Of a stretch of 64,000 nt of DNA, positions 54,301 to 63,846 are shown piece after piece. The position numbers and the translations under genes were made by a program. The DNA is from Strigamia acuminata. Lineage: Eukaryota > Arthropoda > Chilopoda > Geophilomorpha > Linotaeniidae. The stretch's first letter is position 1. The number at the start of each line of letters is the position of its first letter. The DNA is taken from NCBI GenBank assembly GCA_949358305.1, contig OX442314.1, positions 59,157,369 to 59,221,368 of the forward strand, written 5' to 3'. The notes beneath the pieces are model-generated. The model made no database searches. It saw only the letters and a list, made by a program, of their open reading frames with translations, and was not told the origin of the DNA.

Positions 54301-54483
54301 AGAGACAAATCAAATATTCGTTGTTTCAAGTGTAACCAACCGGGTCACTATTCCAATGAGTGCCCAAGAACAGCGAAAGAAGACGCTAAATTTGACGCAA
54401 TAATGAAGCAGATGGCAGAGATTAAACTCGCCATGGCAAAAAACGAGTCAAAAAACGAGTCAGCGCAGGCGGCGAAGAAATAA
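51400..54483 (+). CDS. gag: El-2 Gag
   Basis: 1027 codons from the ATG at 51400, same length and domain order as El-1 Gag: disordered N-terminus, helical middle, RE/RS-rich tract, capsid-like region and CCHC knuckle CFKCNQPGHYSNEC near 975-988. Differences are scattered single residues (for example RARSLF here versus CARLLF in El-1 after MDYDI). The N-terminal region has no membrane or signal features. It forms particles and packages RNA by family analogy. Confidence 0.95.
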   Translation: MADNTRVTDSDSDVNKRAGSRKGTDYHLRSGGPLPKASAHESRQKRRKAKPDRRSASEASHPSHAETRQRLDETERSEDPSHSKPPRLHRDGETSGNEVLSRNQSPRLTHDTEVNDPRATSSIQRTASDTTANSALNTPITHSRPASVVSEGHKSNSSSVKRVSSQPYSVSGTLIDAMQLAQAEGVRYTLPTGKITVYETLQIVRAALKAHSVSPQITIVEGAHAQQLVDSAQFEADAENEARQAIRERRRKLAEREAQALEYGRTQPNPTTPEEVEIVDRALRAHRYAFHSQQEAERAFMARLRRDDPKSVRKPEVSSSELSDESLEGDPKRTPKAKPKPQPERATPATPRKRDASAREQQTRPRMQALDSATNNAITRLINANNARRNEEQALTSQQQDNPQGTEWQQPVPILEDDESSRRQSHDRTSSREEGKRDERPKYYRYGNSDSSSDGLESNAPSHHDSERGSGERRRERERDERRERERDDRRRGRKESNSSRRNPPRRSPSPDPSSDPSSNDDRRKEKSSNRRKRSNSPRDREKRRRSENSDHRREEFQDLPRQSAFTDSTGRQYTMGELGRALLGSLKAEGIDLSKRNDRNRSTGDRVKKKYAVSRRDTMSVTGNIRWQFYIQNRFDGSWKAGDRFLDEVIRIKTATKATVGDMLTHGIVELMTGSAREWYQGLKGVNWDDFLMRFDLRYGETPEEVSRKMRGLRQMPGETIMDYDIRARSLFEKAPMEFHATGFNLFFLGGLSEYSQRVLLEERAPTGGSYEEMSAFLFENTIDIEKRYYSALPEAEKAATAKRLKLSAERYGATDKIMRPTEYLSGIMELAEASVGLQIKNKLTSTLPSNPLAAPKKAPTASAMQATLEEVKEGEEAGQDAGKSDEKEEKDDYSTNEEIRSYRDTLSTGCDEEGPLVHLIHRDRAVEEFRARLKPNAGRIPKYFRKNYTPPSKADPEKKKSTEAPRDKSNIRCFKCNQPGHYSNECPRTAKEDAKFDAIMKQMAEIKLAMAKNESKNESAQAAKK

Positions 54484-54501
54484 CTTCTCGACCGTCTGCG
54501 C
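54438..54501 (+). promoter_or_regulatory. -1 ribosomal frameshift signal, El-2 gag-pol
   Basis: Heptamers A AAA AAC at 54438-54444 and 54450-54456; 6-nt spacer; stem arms 54463-54472 and 54492-54501 (GCGCAGGCGG/CCGTCTGCGC). The only difference from El-1 in this hairpin is one loop base (T to C), leaving all pairs intact. The gag TAA is in the apical part. Confidence 0.88.
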
Positions 54502-54506
54502 CATTC

Positions 54507-57500
54507 ATGAAGAAGAAGGGGTTTAACAAAGGGTTCGATAAGCCGCCACCAGTCAAAGAAATGGGTAGTGACATAGCTAACGCCCAAATTCAAGACAGGG
54601 CCAACAACGCTTTGCAGGTAATTACCGCAAACGCTGAGGCTGAGGCGGAAGAACCGAACCTACTGCTTGAAGAATTACCTCAAGTAGTCGAAGACACAGA
54701 AGAATTTCGTGTTTTCATGTGCAACGTGGCGGTCGAATACACCAACCGCCTATGCATGTTGCCCATGACAATAGAACGTGAAAAAATTATGGGACTGCTA
54801 GACTCGGGAGCAGATCGCTCGTTCGTTTCCGAAGACATAGTAGCATCATTGGGTCTCACCGATAAGATAAAAGGCGTTAATAAAAATATACGTCTAAAAA
54901 CCGCCAACGGAATGGCGCGTCCAAAAGGAGTTATATTATTGACCATGGAGTGGCTCGGAGGGGTAGAACAGCACCCTTTCCTGGTCCTGCCCACATGCGA
55001 CAGAATTTTTCTGTTGGGCTTAGACCTCATGGCGTCAATGGAAATACAACCAAATCCAATAACGAAATCTTGGAATTATATCAGAAATGATAAGGAAAGA
55101 CCCGCAATTGTCGTGCCACCAGCTCTTGTAAAAGAAGCGGCCGACAAGACACAGTGGGAGAAAGGCCTAAAGAAATTCGTTCAAGACTACGATTTTAAAG
55201 CATTCGTAACAGAATTGCAACGGGACAATGTAGTGGAAACGCTTGTCGCCGACGCCGCTTTAGAATTAAACGAAGCGGCAGCCCTACGAAGGGTCCTACT
55301 TAAATATGAGGGGATCCTGTCGAAAAAACCGGGCCGAACGAATAGGGCTATTCACGAAATTAAATTGACGGATAATAAACCTATACGAGTTGCGTATAAG
55401 GGAATGAACCCGCAAAAACGTGAAATAGTGCAAAAAATGTGCCAAGAAATGCTAGACAGTGGCATTGTCTCCGAGGCCCAGGGAGAATACGCGACGCGAG
55501 TTGTGCTCGTGATGCGCCCGGGCTCGGACCCACGCCTATGCATTGATTACCGCCCATTAAACGCGGTGACAGAGATAGATCCCATACAGATGCCGTCTAT
55601 CGAATCCATTTTGAGAGAGCTCAGCCCCTTTTCTTGGGTTACGACGATAGATCTGTCGAAGGGATACTGGCAGGTTGAGATGAGGCCAGAGGATAAGCTA
55701 AAAACAGCATTTTACTCGCCAATTGGACGGTTGATGTTCAACGTCATGCCATTTGGTTTAGTGAACGCTCCCAGTACCTTTCAGAGACTAATCGAAAGCG
55801 TATTGGGTGATATCCTGCATCAGTTTGTGTGGGCATACCTAGATGACATAGTTATTGCCTCCAAAACATTCGAAGAGCACATTGAGCATATCGACCAAGT
55901 GCTCACCCGGCTGGCGAAAGCTGGGTTACACGTTCACCCGGGCAAGAGCAAGTTCTGTCGAAAGGAGCTTGCCTTCCTGGGTTATCGCATTGGAGTCAAT
56001 GGTTTAGCTATTGGCCCCGAAAAAATCGATGCGATTAATCGTTTCCCACCACCCGAGGACGTTAAAGGTGTCCAACGGTTTATGGGAATGATAAACTTCT
56101 TCGGCAGGTTGCTACCGGGCCTAGCTGAAGTGGCAGCCCCAGTTACCGACCTCCTGAAGAATGAAAACGAATTTGTATGGTCAAATGAGTGCAACATCGC
56201 ATTTAATGCAATAAAGAGGATGCTGACAGAAGTCGGCGTAATGCCTCTACCCGACTTAAACCGGCCGTTCATATTACACACGGACGCCAGCAGAGTTGGG
56301 TTAGGAGCGGCGTTGCTCCAAACACACGTGCGCGACGGAGTCGAACAAGACCTGCCGTGCATGTTTATAAGTCGCAAACTCCAAGGCGCTGAAAAGAATT
56401 ACAATGCCACCGAGTTGGAGTGTTTGGCCGTTGTGTGGGCCATAAGGAAATTCAGAGATTATCTCGAATATACCAAATTTGTGGTCCACACAGATCATCA
56501 AGCGTTACAATGGCTGATGAAATTAAAAGAGCCAGCCGGTCGACTAGCCAGATGGCAGTTAGAACTGATGGCATGCGACTTGACCATTCAATACAAGCCC
56601 GGCAAATATAACGTCGTGGCTGACGCTCTGTCACGGGCACCAGTGTCAGATCCAATCGACGCTGACGATGATGGCGAGGATGACTCCCGCATCATTTATT
56701 GCCCTACGAGTTGTCACCGTTGGGATTTAAGGAAGATGAATGAAATTCCTACCGCGTCTCCGGCAGATGTAAAATTCTGTGGATTCTGGACGCGGTTATA
56801 CCAACCAGCTGCTGACAATTACCCAGATGCAAAGAGGGAATTTAAGCTAGAGCGGAGAATAAATGACCCGCTACTAAGCGCCTTCCACGCTCATGTCGGC
56901 AAGCAAATGCGAAGCAATCCCCCGACGAGGGAGGAAATAATTGTGCAACAAAAATTAGACAAAAAATGTCAGGACAGAGCTAGATTCGTACTGACAGGAA
57001 AATATCCGCCCAACTTAACCAGAAGGCAGAAGCGTCGTTATGCACACGAATCCATAGATTACCTATTGGATGACGGCCTTTTAGTGAAACATCACCCAAA
57101 TCACCAAGATGACTTGAGTGAATCGGACACCGCAGTAAAGGTAGTAATACCTGCTTCCTTAATCGGTCGCGTGCTGTGGTTGTTACACGGGCACCCGCTT
57201 GCGAGCCATGCGGGAGTAAGCAGAACACTCTATCGTGCTACACAGCTTTTTCACTGGACAGGGATGAAAAAAGATATTGCTCTTTTTGTCCACCAATGTC
57301 AGCGATGTCAAGCGTGCAAGCCGAGGAGTAAATCACCATTCGAAACGATTTTCTTAGGGCCTTACGCGCCTTTTGATTGTTTAAGTGTCGATGTGATGGG
57401 CCCAAAACCCGTTACGGGAAATAAAAATGCGTACATTATCGTTATAATGGACGTGGCAACTCGTTGGCCCGAGTTGTACGCCGTCGCTAGACCTTCAGCA

Positions 57501-58577
57501 GAGAAAATCGTTGAATGTATCTACGACGTGGCGTTATGTTACGGATTTCCACGTAAAATAATATCCGATAACGGACCCCAATTTATCTCGAAAATTTGGG
57601 GTAAGTTTTGTAAAAAATTCGGGATTGTGGCGTCACATACTTCGACCTACAATCCTAGAACAAATCCCGTTGAGCGACTCAACAGGGATATCAAATATGC
57701 ATTAAGTATATTCACTGACATCCACAATAGGTGGGATGAATACTTGAGGGAGATCGCGTTCAGCATACGAACAACAGTCTCGAGGACGAGAGATTTTTCT
57801 CCGGCCTACCTCAACTTCGCCCGAGAGCTACGAGTGCCTTGGGACCCACGAGTGGCAGAGTCGGTAAATGTGGTGGACCCAGAGAAACCACATGAGTATG
57901 TGTATAAATTGGAGCAAACAATTTCGAACACATACAAGCATATGATGGCGCACATTTTTAACATGCGCGACCGCATTTTACAAGATAAAAGCGGTGGAAA
58001 ATTCGTGAATTTCGAGATCAATGATTTGGTGTGGAAAGATGCACACACCCTCTCAAATGCAGCGAGAGGGATCACCGCCAGCTTGGCCGACAAGAGAGAT
58101 GGTCCGTATGTAATCATCGGCAAGCATGGCGGTAACGCGTATAAATTACGCAAGCTCGAGGACAACACCGAGCAAAAATCGATCCAGGTACGAGAGTTAA
58201 CTCCGTACATTCCGGAATTCCCGCAAGAAATGTGGGCCAAGGGCCAAGTCAAGTCTAAAACTGACGGCCAAATCGTCGATATGTTCGCTGGCGAGTCGGA
58301 AAAAGCACCGCCAAGTGACAACGAGGAGTATTTCGACGCCCCTTCACCTCCGGTCAACGAGATCGTTGAATCCGTTCCGGATCCAATTTTGGTCGGGGGG
58401 GAAACAGGAGAAACTCCTGAAACAAACACAAAAAACACGGATAAAAAAGAAAACAATAATGAGGAGGTACAGACACAAAAAACAACAAAAAATATCGTAC
58501 CTGCCTCGATCCGTAACCTGCGACCAAAAAGAGATAATCCGTTTATAAAAGGCGGAAAGGTCGTAGGAAAGAAGTAA
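54507..58577 (+). CDS. pol: El-2 Pol polyprotein
   Basis: 1356 codons: protease (DSGADRSF, about 99), RT (LCIDYRPLNA; YLDDIVIAS about 444), RNase H (HTDASRVGLGAA about 590; ATELECLAVVWA; TDHQALQWL), integrase H2C2 finger (about 894-933), DDE core (SVDVMG, SDNGPQF, NPVERLN) with one residue fewer between the second Asp and the Glu than the usual 35, and GPY/F module (KRDGPYVI). It ends NPFIKGGKVVGKK. The Pol frame is open upstream to the frameshift heptamers, so the product is probably Gag-Pol and the 54507 Met is not needed. All catalytic residues I can place are intact. Confidence 0.96.
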   Translation: MKKKGFNKGFDKPPPVKEMGSDIANAQIQDRANNALQVITANAEAEAEEPNLLLEELPQVVEDTEEFRVFMCNVAVEYTNRLCMLPMTIEREKIMGLLDSGADRSFVSEDIVASLGLTDKIKGVNKNIRLKTANGMARPKGVILLTMEWLGGVEQHPFLVLPTCDRIFLLGLDLMASMEIQPNPITKSWNYIRNDKERPAIVVPPALVKEAADKTQWEKGLKKFVQDYDFKAFVTELQRDNVVETLVADAALELNEAAALRRVLLKYEGILSKKPGRTNRAIHEIKLTDNKPIRVAYKGMNPQKREIVQKMCQEMLDSGIVSEAQGEYATRVVLVMRPGSDPRLCIDYRPLNAVTEIDPIQMPSIESILRELSPFSWVTTIDLSKGYWQVEMRPEDKLKTAFYSPIGRLMFNVMPFGLVNAPSTFQRLIESVLGDILHQFVWAYLDDIVIASKTFEEHIEHIDQVLTRLAKAGLHVHPGKSKFCRKELAFLGYRIGVNGLAIGPEKIDAINRFPPPEDVKGVQRFMGMINFFGRLLPGLAEVAAPVTDLLKNENEFVWSNECNIAFNAIKRMLTEVGVMPLPDLNRPFILHTDASRVGLGAALLQTHVRDGVEQDLPCMFISRKLQGAEKNYNATELECLAVVWAIRKFRDYLEYTKFVVHTDHQALQWLMKLKEPAGRLARWQLELMACDLTIQYKPGKYNVVADALSRAPVSDPIDADDDGEDDSRIIYCPTSCHRWDLRKMNEIPTASPADVKFCGFWTRLYQPAADNYPDAKREFKLERRINDPLLSAFHAHVGKQMRSNPPTREEIIVQQKLDKKCQDRARFVLTGKYPPNLTRRQKRRYAHESIDYLLDDGLLVKHHPNHQDDLSESDTAVKVVIPASLIGRVLWLLHGHPLASHAGVSRTLYRATQLFHWTGMKKDIALFVHQCQRCQACKPRSKSPFETIFLGPYAPFDCLSVDVMGPKPVTGNKNAYIIVIMDVATRWPELYAVARPSAEKIVECIYDVALCYGFPRKIISDNGPQFISKIWGKFCKKFGIVASHTSTYNPRTNPVERLNRDIKYALSIFTDIHNRWDEYLREIAFSIRTTVSRTRDFSPAYLNFARELRVPWDPRVAESVNVVDPEKPHEYVYKLEQTISNTYKHMMAHIFNMRDRILQDKSGGKFVNFEINDLVWKDAHTLSNAARGITASLADKRDGPYVIIGKHGGNAYKLRKLEDNTEQKSIQVRELTPYIPEFPQEMWAKGQVKSKTDGQIVDMFAGESEKAPPSDNEEYFDAPSPPVNEIVESVPDPILVGGETGETPETNTKNTDKKENNNEEVQTQKTTKNIVPASIRNLRPKRDNPFIKGGKVVGKK

Positions 58578-58727
58578 AATAAATTACGAGTCGATGGCGG
58601 CACTAAAAATAAATTCTAATCGACCGATAGTGCAAGCCATCACGTTGCGAGACTCGAAGAAAATTCCGCTAAGTCCAACAAAGCGGATATCGGTCGAATT
58701 CACGTCACAAGATGGCGTGGAAGCGCG

Positions 58728-58884
58728 GGACCCGTAGCAAAATTATCGGCACGGGTCGGATACCGCGTGCAAAAGACCCCGTAGCAGCAATCGCGCACGG
58801 GAGTGAAAACAAAAAAGACCCCGTAGCAGCAATCGCGCACGGGAGTGAAAACAAAGGAGACCCGTAGCGTAACATGCGCACGGG
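58728..58884 (+). repeat. Four tandem CCCGT/ACGGG hairpin units in the pol-ORF3 spacer
   Basis: Two perfect 40-bp units (58771-58810, 58813-58852; GACCCCGTAGCAGCAATCGC then GCACGGGAGTG) are flanked by one degenerate unit on each side. Each unit carries the pairing arms CCCGT and ACGGG around an 11-16 nt loop. It lies between the pol stop and ORF3 exon 1, and is absent from El-1. Confidence 0.8.
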
Positions 58885-59095
58885 TAAGTGCGCACTAGTC
58901 TCAAACACCCGGGTTCTGGAGTATATTACCCAGAATCCATCGCGATTACCTCGTGTTCACACGGACTTCCGCTTTCACAGCTGATCGCTGCATTCGTGCG
59001 TGATCCTCGTTTTTAACGTTTTTATCGAGTTTTTTGAGATAGTTTTATCATCCTTTTTTCAATCGTGATTGAGCTTTTTGTGCGCGCTCCTCGCC

Positions 59096-62000
59096 ATGGA
59101 CGAGGAAGAGAACGACGTGCTTGCCATCGAGCACGAGGACGAGGCAAACTGGGACCACGATGTAAACCAAGTCCCACCCGATCAGGTAGAAGTCGGCGTC
59201 GGCACATGAGAATTATTTCCATGCTGCTGAAGAAGAAATTTTGTTGACTAATACCTGACATGAGTGCTTTGCACTCACAATAGCGTATAATTAATTATTA
59301 ACCGCGATCGCTCACACGATCGTATTTTTTTCTTGTTAATTTGTTTTCGGGATGCGATCGTAGACTTCACGTCGCCTCGCGTCTCGAAAATTCCTCATGA
59401 CATGAGTCACGAGCGAGACAATGGGCTCGAGCCATAAATAATTTTATGACAAGGGGAGAATATTCTGTAAAAGAATATTTTTCTCCACAAGTAATTTGAC
59501 GCATCGAATTGATGCAACTTAACATTCGTACGATGAATTTTTCGGTGTGTTGGATAAATTTAATTTGACTTTAACTTTTTTTAAAATTAGACAAAGTCCG
59601 ACTTCGGAATAATTCTTTATTAGATTTATTTATTTAATAAAATTTCGACAAGCACATTTATTGTGCAATTTTAGTAATAATTCACACCCGACGAACTCTT
59701 TTTACGAATGACTGATAATTATTAATTTAATTATTAGTAATGTTCTAATTAACGTTAGAATTAATTTGAAGTAAAATCTGATGATAAAAATCCGGATTAA
59801 AGGCTCGATTCCGTCTCGCTGTGCGTTTTGGACATGAGACAGATTTTTTACGTGATGACTTCTTTTTTTTCTATCCGACGAGGGACAATTCGTCCTACGT
59901 TTGCACCGATAGACAGGAATCGGTCTTGACGGACGGCTGCACGTATCGGCAACGTCCCTCGAAACCAACCATTTATCTACGTATTTAAATATTAACTTTT
60001 TATTAATTGTTTATTTCTCCATCCTTCCAGATGGCACTACGTAAAACATGGGGACCATTAGACCCCGCTTGCATCGCTCGTGGCGGGATATTTCGAGGCG
60101 CGCTGCCCGAATTTTACCGACGATGTTTCGGCGAGGACGCCGACCCTTGGCGCCTGCGAATACTACATTCCCGATGCATCGCCCGACGTTGGGTACGAGA
60201 CTGTACGCTCCTGGACACGTTCCCGGAGGGGATGCGCGAAGGCATCGCCACAGAGTTAGCTCGTGACGAGGACCCGAAATCGCCAATTTTCCACCCCGGA
60301 TTGTCAAGTCAGTACACTGGCACTCCGGCGGAGGAACACGTGCTGCATGCGTGGCGAGCAGCCGAGACAGAAGAGGCCCGTGAGGCCATCTATCAGCAGT
60401 ATAGACAACAGCTGGTGGATACCGCTGCGGCAGTGGCCGAGCGCATCCTCCAAAACGAGGGGATGACCGCGGATGATATTCATCTGTGGTTTGAGAGGCT
60501 GCGATTGGGAGAGAGTACGCCCCAGTGGAGACCTCGGATGGGAATTTTAACGTCCCAAGCCGAGATGTGGCAGCTCCACCACCTGGGGATTTTGGGGCCC
60601 AAAAGCAGCTACCCGCGGAAGCGCAAGCGCTCCAAAGGCGCCGGGAACAGCCAGTCGCGTTCCCCGGTGACAACCAAGAAGCAGCGTGTCGCTCAAAACA
60701 CGACTGAAAGCAACGACGCTGGGCCATCCACTAGTACGGTGCGTGACCCTTCGCAGTATTCCCGACCGCGAATTTTCGTAAACCGTCAGATTAAAGACGG
60801 TAAGGAGTGCAAGGAGGTTTGGATGTCTGGTGATGAAGAGCGAGTCTCTCGTCCCAGCACTTCTAGACGTCCGCTGACTCATCGCGAGCAGCGGAAAAAA
60901 GATCGCAAGGAGCGATACTTCGCGAGGTGCGAAGCTCGGGGCCGTCCCATCCCCGAACCCGCCTACATCTCCAAGAGAGCGGGTCGACGAAGTGGTAGCC
61001 AGTCAGGTGAGCGACACGTCCCAGCGGCAGATACGCGGGACCTTCGCGAGATTCTGACTCAGATGAAGCGGACGAAACTGACACGTTTCGATCCCGCGAT
61101 GAAACACGCCAGGAAGATGGGTGTTGTCACCGACGGAAAGGTGACCCCACACGAGGTGGCAAGGTGGCTCGCAGACTACATAAATTCGCGACCGCGACCC
61201 GATGGCATGCCAACCGCCATCGTGCAGCCTTCGAGCTCCGAACAACATCTCCCGGCGCCCCAAGTCGCAATGACTGGGGTGCAGACGACGGAGACGCCAC
61301 CACCACCGACGCAGCCGCCACCACCGCTGCCGACGCCGACGCTGCCGACCAAGACGCAGCCGCCTCCGGACCTGCCGCCACCGTCGTTGTTGAATTCGAG
61401 CGATCCGCCGGATTTACCCACCGACCGCTCAGTCCCTCTCCCCGTTGGACAGAGCATTATGCAGGAATGTCGAGCCAATTTGACCGACATTTACAGGCCG
61501 AGCCGACCCCGACCCGGTTCCTCGGCCCTGTTCTTCGAGAGGCGAGACGAAGAAGCGCGACTCGCGAGAGAAGCCGCCAACCCGACTATCTCCGAGCTCT
61601 CAGCGTTTCGCTTCGTGATGGAAGACCCAAGAGTCTCCGCGCCCGCCTTGCGAGGTGTGGATCAGACACAGCGATATTTTATCGAATGGGCAATCGCGAT
61701 GATGAGTAAGCTCTCGCGTGCCTTCACTGCGGATTCAGAGCGATCGAATCCAGTGAATCGTCGCAGCCTACAGCTATCATTGACCAAGGTCATGATGCAG
61801 CTGCTAACCCCAGCACTCTTCGGAGAAGGGCGTCAGGCGATGGCCGCATGGTCTGTCGTGGACAGAGAGGGTGTACAGGTTCCCCGTGCACTCCATTCTG
61901 CCATTCTGCCCGACCCTGTGTTGACTCGGTACGAGCTAACCAGGGATGTGGTAAACCCCGAATTTGAGGGGTACAAGTTGCGAAGCACGGCGTTTCGTTA

Positions 62001-62787
62001 CACCTCCGCCACCTGGACAGCGGCGCCTACCCAACAACTGCGCGCCTTGACCATCCAGACGGAAGAATCGGCAGAGGATGTAGACATGGTGATCTCGCCG
62101 ACGAGCGGAGTTCCGATTCCGCCACCGATGCCTGCGGAGATATCCCCGCAAGGACCCGCCCTGTTCGAAGTGGCGGGTAAACCAAAGCGCTTGCTGTGCC
62201 GAACGCCACCCGTCAGGTCCGTCGAGCAAACGAAGCCGACACCGCCCGGGACCTCACCGGCCCGAGCGGCGACATCAACGCAAGCAGTGATTCCCGCGGC
62301 CACCCAGAAGCCGAAGCCGGCACCACCTCCACCAGACTATTATGGGCGAATCATCGACGAGTTTCCCCATCTTTCGATGACGACGGCGACCAGGAGGTTT
62401 ATCCTCGCGCAGCGGGACAAAGGCAAATCGGTCTTCATCTGGCTTCACAACCAGATCCGGAAGACTAAAGACCTCATCTTCCACCAGAGGTTGCTGAGAG
62501 CCCACCGTGCGCCAGTGACGCCAGCGGAAGCCAATGCCATCCGGCATACGAACACCGGCTTCTCCGCCTACATCCCGAGCGTTTGGTTACACGAGAGGAC
62601 GCGTGCCCCGCATGAGCCAGTTGACGGCCATGCATTATGTTTCATTACGGAGCATGAGGACCCCCGTGATCGGTCCTCGGCGCTAGTAGGCGATCTACCC
62701 GCGCCACCCGGCACTCAACCGCCTGTCCCTGGAGTGAGTTACGCCCAGGTGACGGACTCAGTGTCGGGTCCCCCAGGAAAGAAGTGA
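59096..62787 (+). CDS. El-2 ORF3, two inferred exons, protein of unknown function
   Basis: Exon 1 is 59096-59185 (30 codons, strong GCCATGG context, very acidic: MDEEENDVLA...). It ends CAG before GTAGAAG on a codon boundary. Exon 2 is 60031-62787, starts right after TTTCTCCATCCTTCCAG in phase 0, and has its own ATG. Total about 948 residues. Visible parts: an N-terminal helical domain with WGPLDP and FYRRCF, shared with element A; basic nuclear-signal-like PRKRKRSK (about 230) and TKKQR; a Ser/Arg-rich linker; a proline-rich tract (PPPPTQPPPPLPTPTLP); a helical region (SAFRFVMEDPRVSAPALRG); a second proline-rich linker; and a conserved end (FPHLSMTTATRRFILAQRDKG). No signal peptide, membrane segment or envelope motif. 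Function unknown. Confidence 0.75.
59186..60030 (+). other. Inferred ORF3 intron of El-2 (845 nt)
   Basis: Donor CAG|GTAGAAG and acceptor TTTATTTCTCCATCCTTCCAG|ATG. The interior is AT-rich with many stops. Without splicing, exon 1 would end at a TGA 7 codons past the donor. An additional acceptor-like site, TTCCGCTTTCACAG ending at 58980, lies upstream of exon 1 and could join a 5' leader. Confidence 0.65.
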
Positions 62788-62812
62788 TCGCTCAGCCCCA
62801 CGGTCTGAGCTC

Positions 62813-62823
62813 GGAGGGGGAAG
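62813..62823 (+). promoter_or_regulatory. El-2 polypurine tract
   Basis: GGAGGGGGAAG immediately before the 3' LTR. Confidence 0.85.
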
Positions 62824-63842
62824 TGTTGTGACCCGACTGGACCGGGGTCAACGAAGAGTTTCTCTCGTGACCTCGTTTCGGGTGTAAGGGGAGCCGCAAG
62901 CGCGTCTCCCTTCCCTCAGTGCATTGACATCTAGTCAATGGACAGGCGTCTGCCCTGAGGGAGTGGGGATGGCTCGTCCACCCCACCATTGGGTGATTCC
63001 GGTCACCTGTCAACCCCGCTTTGTGCAAAGGAATGTGCCTTGCACTGAGCGGGCAGAACCAACACAACCATCAAACGAGAAACACACGTAAAATCCGTCG
63101 TCCTACAAGATCAGGCCCAAGTAAATATACTGGGATTGACCGAGGACAAAGGACAATTTACCGTGAGTACGTTTGGTCAGTGTCAAACTCCGCAGAGTAA
63201 CCTGCGAGATAAGATTACCACACTATTTTAGCACACCAGCTAGAAATAGTAAAAACCACTCCAGTTTAGCGAGTTGTGCAGACAAACGGTCGCACAAGCC
63301 TAAACTGCAGTAAAACCACGACGAGCGTTCCCGCCGCTGTGTGACCGCCGGGAGCCAGAAGAGTCCGCCGCTGTGTGATCGCCGGACACCACACAAAAAA
63401 CCTAGACAACAGACCGAAGTAAGCCTTTTAACTAAGCATTCACTCGCGCCCGACCAGCGTGAGCCCGAAGGACCAGCCAGAGACGAGCCGAGGACGCCAT
63501 ATTGCCACGCCGGCCCAAGACGACATCACGTTGCTACAACGAGGACGCCATCTTGGACACGCACGAGACAACAGACGACCTCGCCGATTCCAGCCAGCTT
63601 TCATCTTACCTTTGCCTTTCCATTTCCCATCACCCATTCCGATTTACCTTTTACTTACCCTTTATATATATATATATAAGATACATCTGTACATTGCCCC
63701 GCAGAATAAATCTATATTATATTTTACCTTTTATATCTGTGTAATCATTTCTTTGGGTAAACCGCTTGAGCAAAGCGGTAGTGAGTTAGTCGAATTAAGT
63801 AATCAACCCACGAGTTAGCGACGGTTAGAGTTGAGCGCGACA
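62824..63842 (+). repeat. El-2 3' LTR (1019 bp)
   Basis: Same length as the 5' LTR. I see three differences: GGGAGTA/GGGAGTG, GTGAGCG/GTGACCG and AGATATA/AGATACA. Confidence 0.96.
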
Positions 63843-63846
63843 TACT

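Larger units (their letters stand above)
50309..63842 (+). mobile_element. Ty3/gypsy element El-2, full length, all ORFs open
   Basis: 13.5 kb between TACT target duplications (50305-50308, 63843-63846). LTRs are 1019 bp each with about three visible differences, so insertion is recent. Order: LTR, PBS, gag, frameshift signal, pol, a 1.45-kb spacer holding hairpin repeats and ORF3 exon 1, ORF3 exon 2, polypurine tract, LTR. Proteins are nearly identical to El-1. It is the best candidate for an autonomous copy. Confidence 0.96.

Noticed and set aside
58728-58884. CRISPR-like array
   Set aside because: Eukaryotic context, no variable spacers, only two perfect units inside a retrotransposon.
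59096-59208. Stand-alone 37-codon acidic peptide
   Set aside because: The donor site falls on a codon boundary 7 codons before the stop and an equivalent exon exists in element A, so an exon is the better reading.
61164-61709. 181-codon frame overlapping ORF3, also at 31878-32423
   Set aside because: It lies wholly inside ORF3 in another frame in GC-rich proline-coding DNA; the two copies are near-identical, so shared openness is not evidence of coding.
60031-62787. ORF3 as a retroviral envelope
   Set aside because: No signal peptide, no fusion-peptide-like or transmembrane segment, no Cys pattern.
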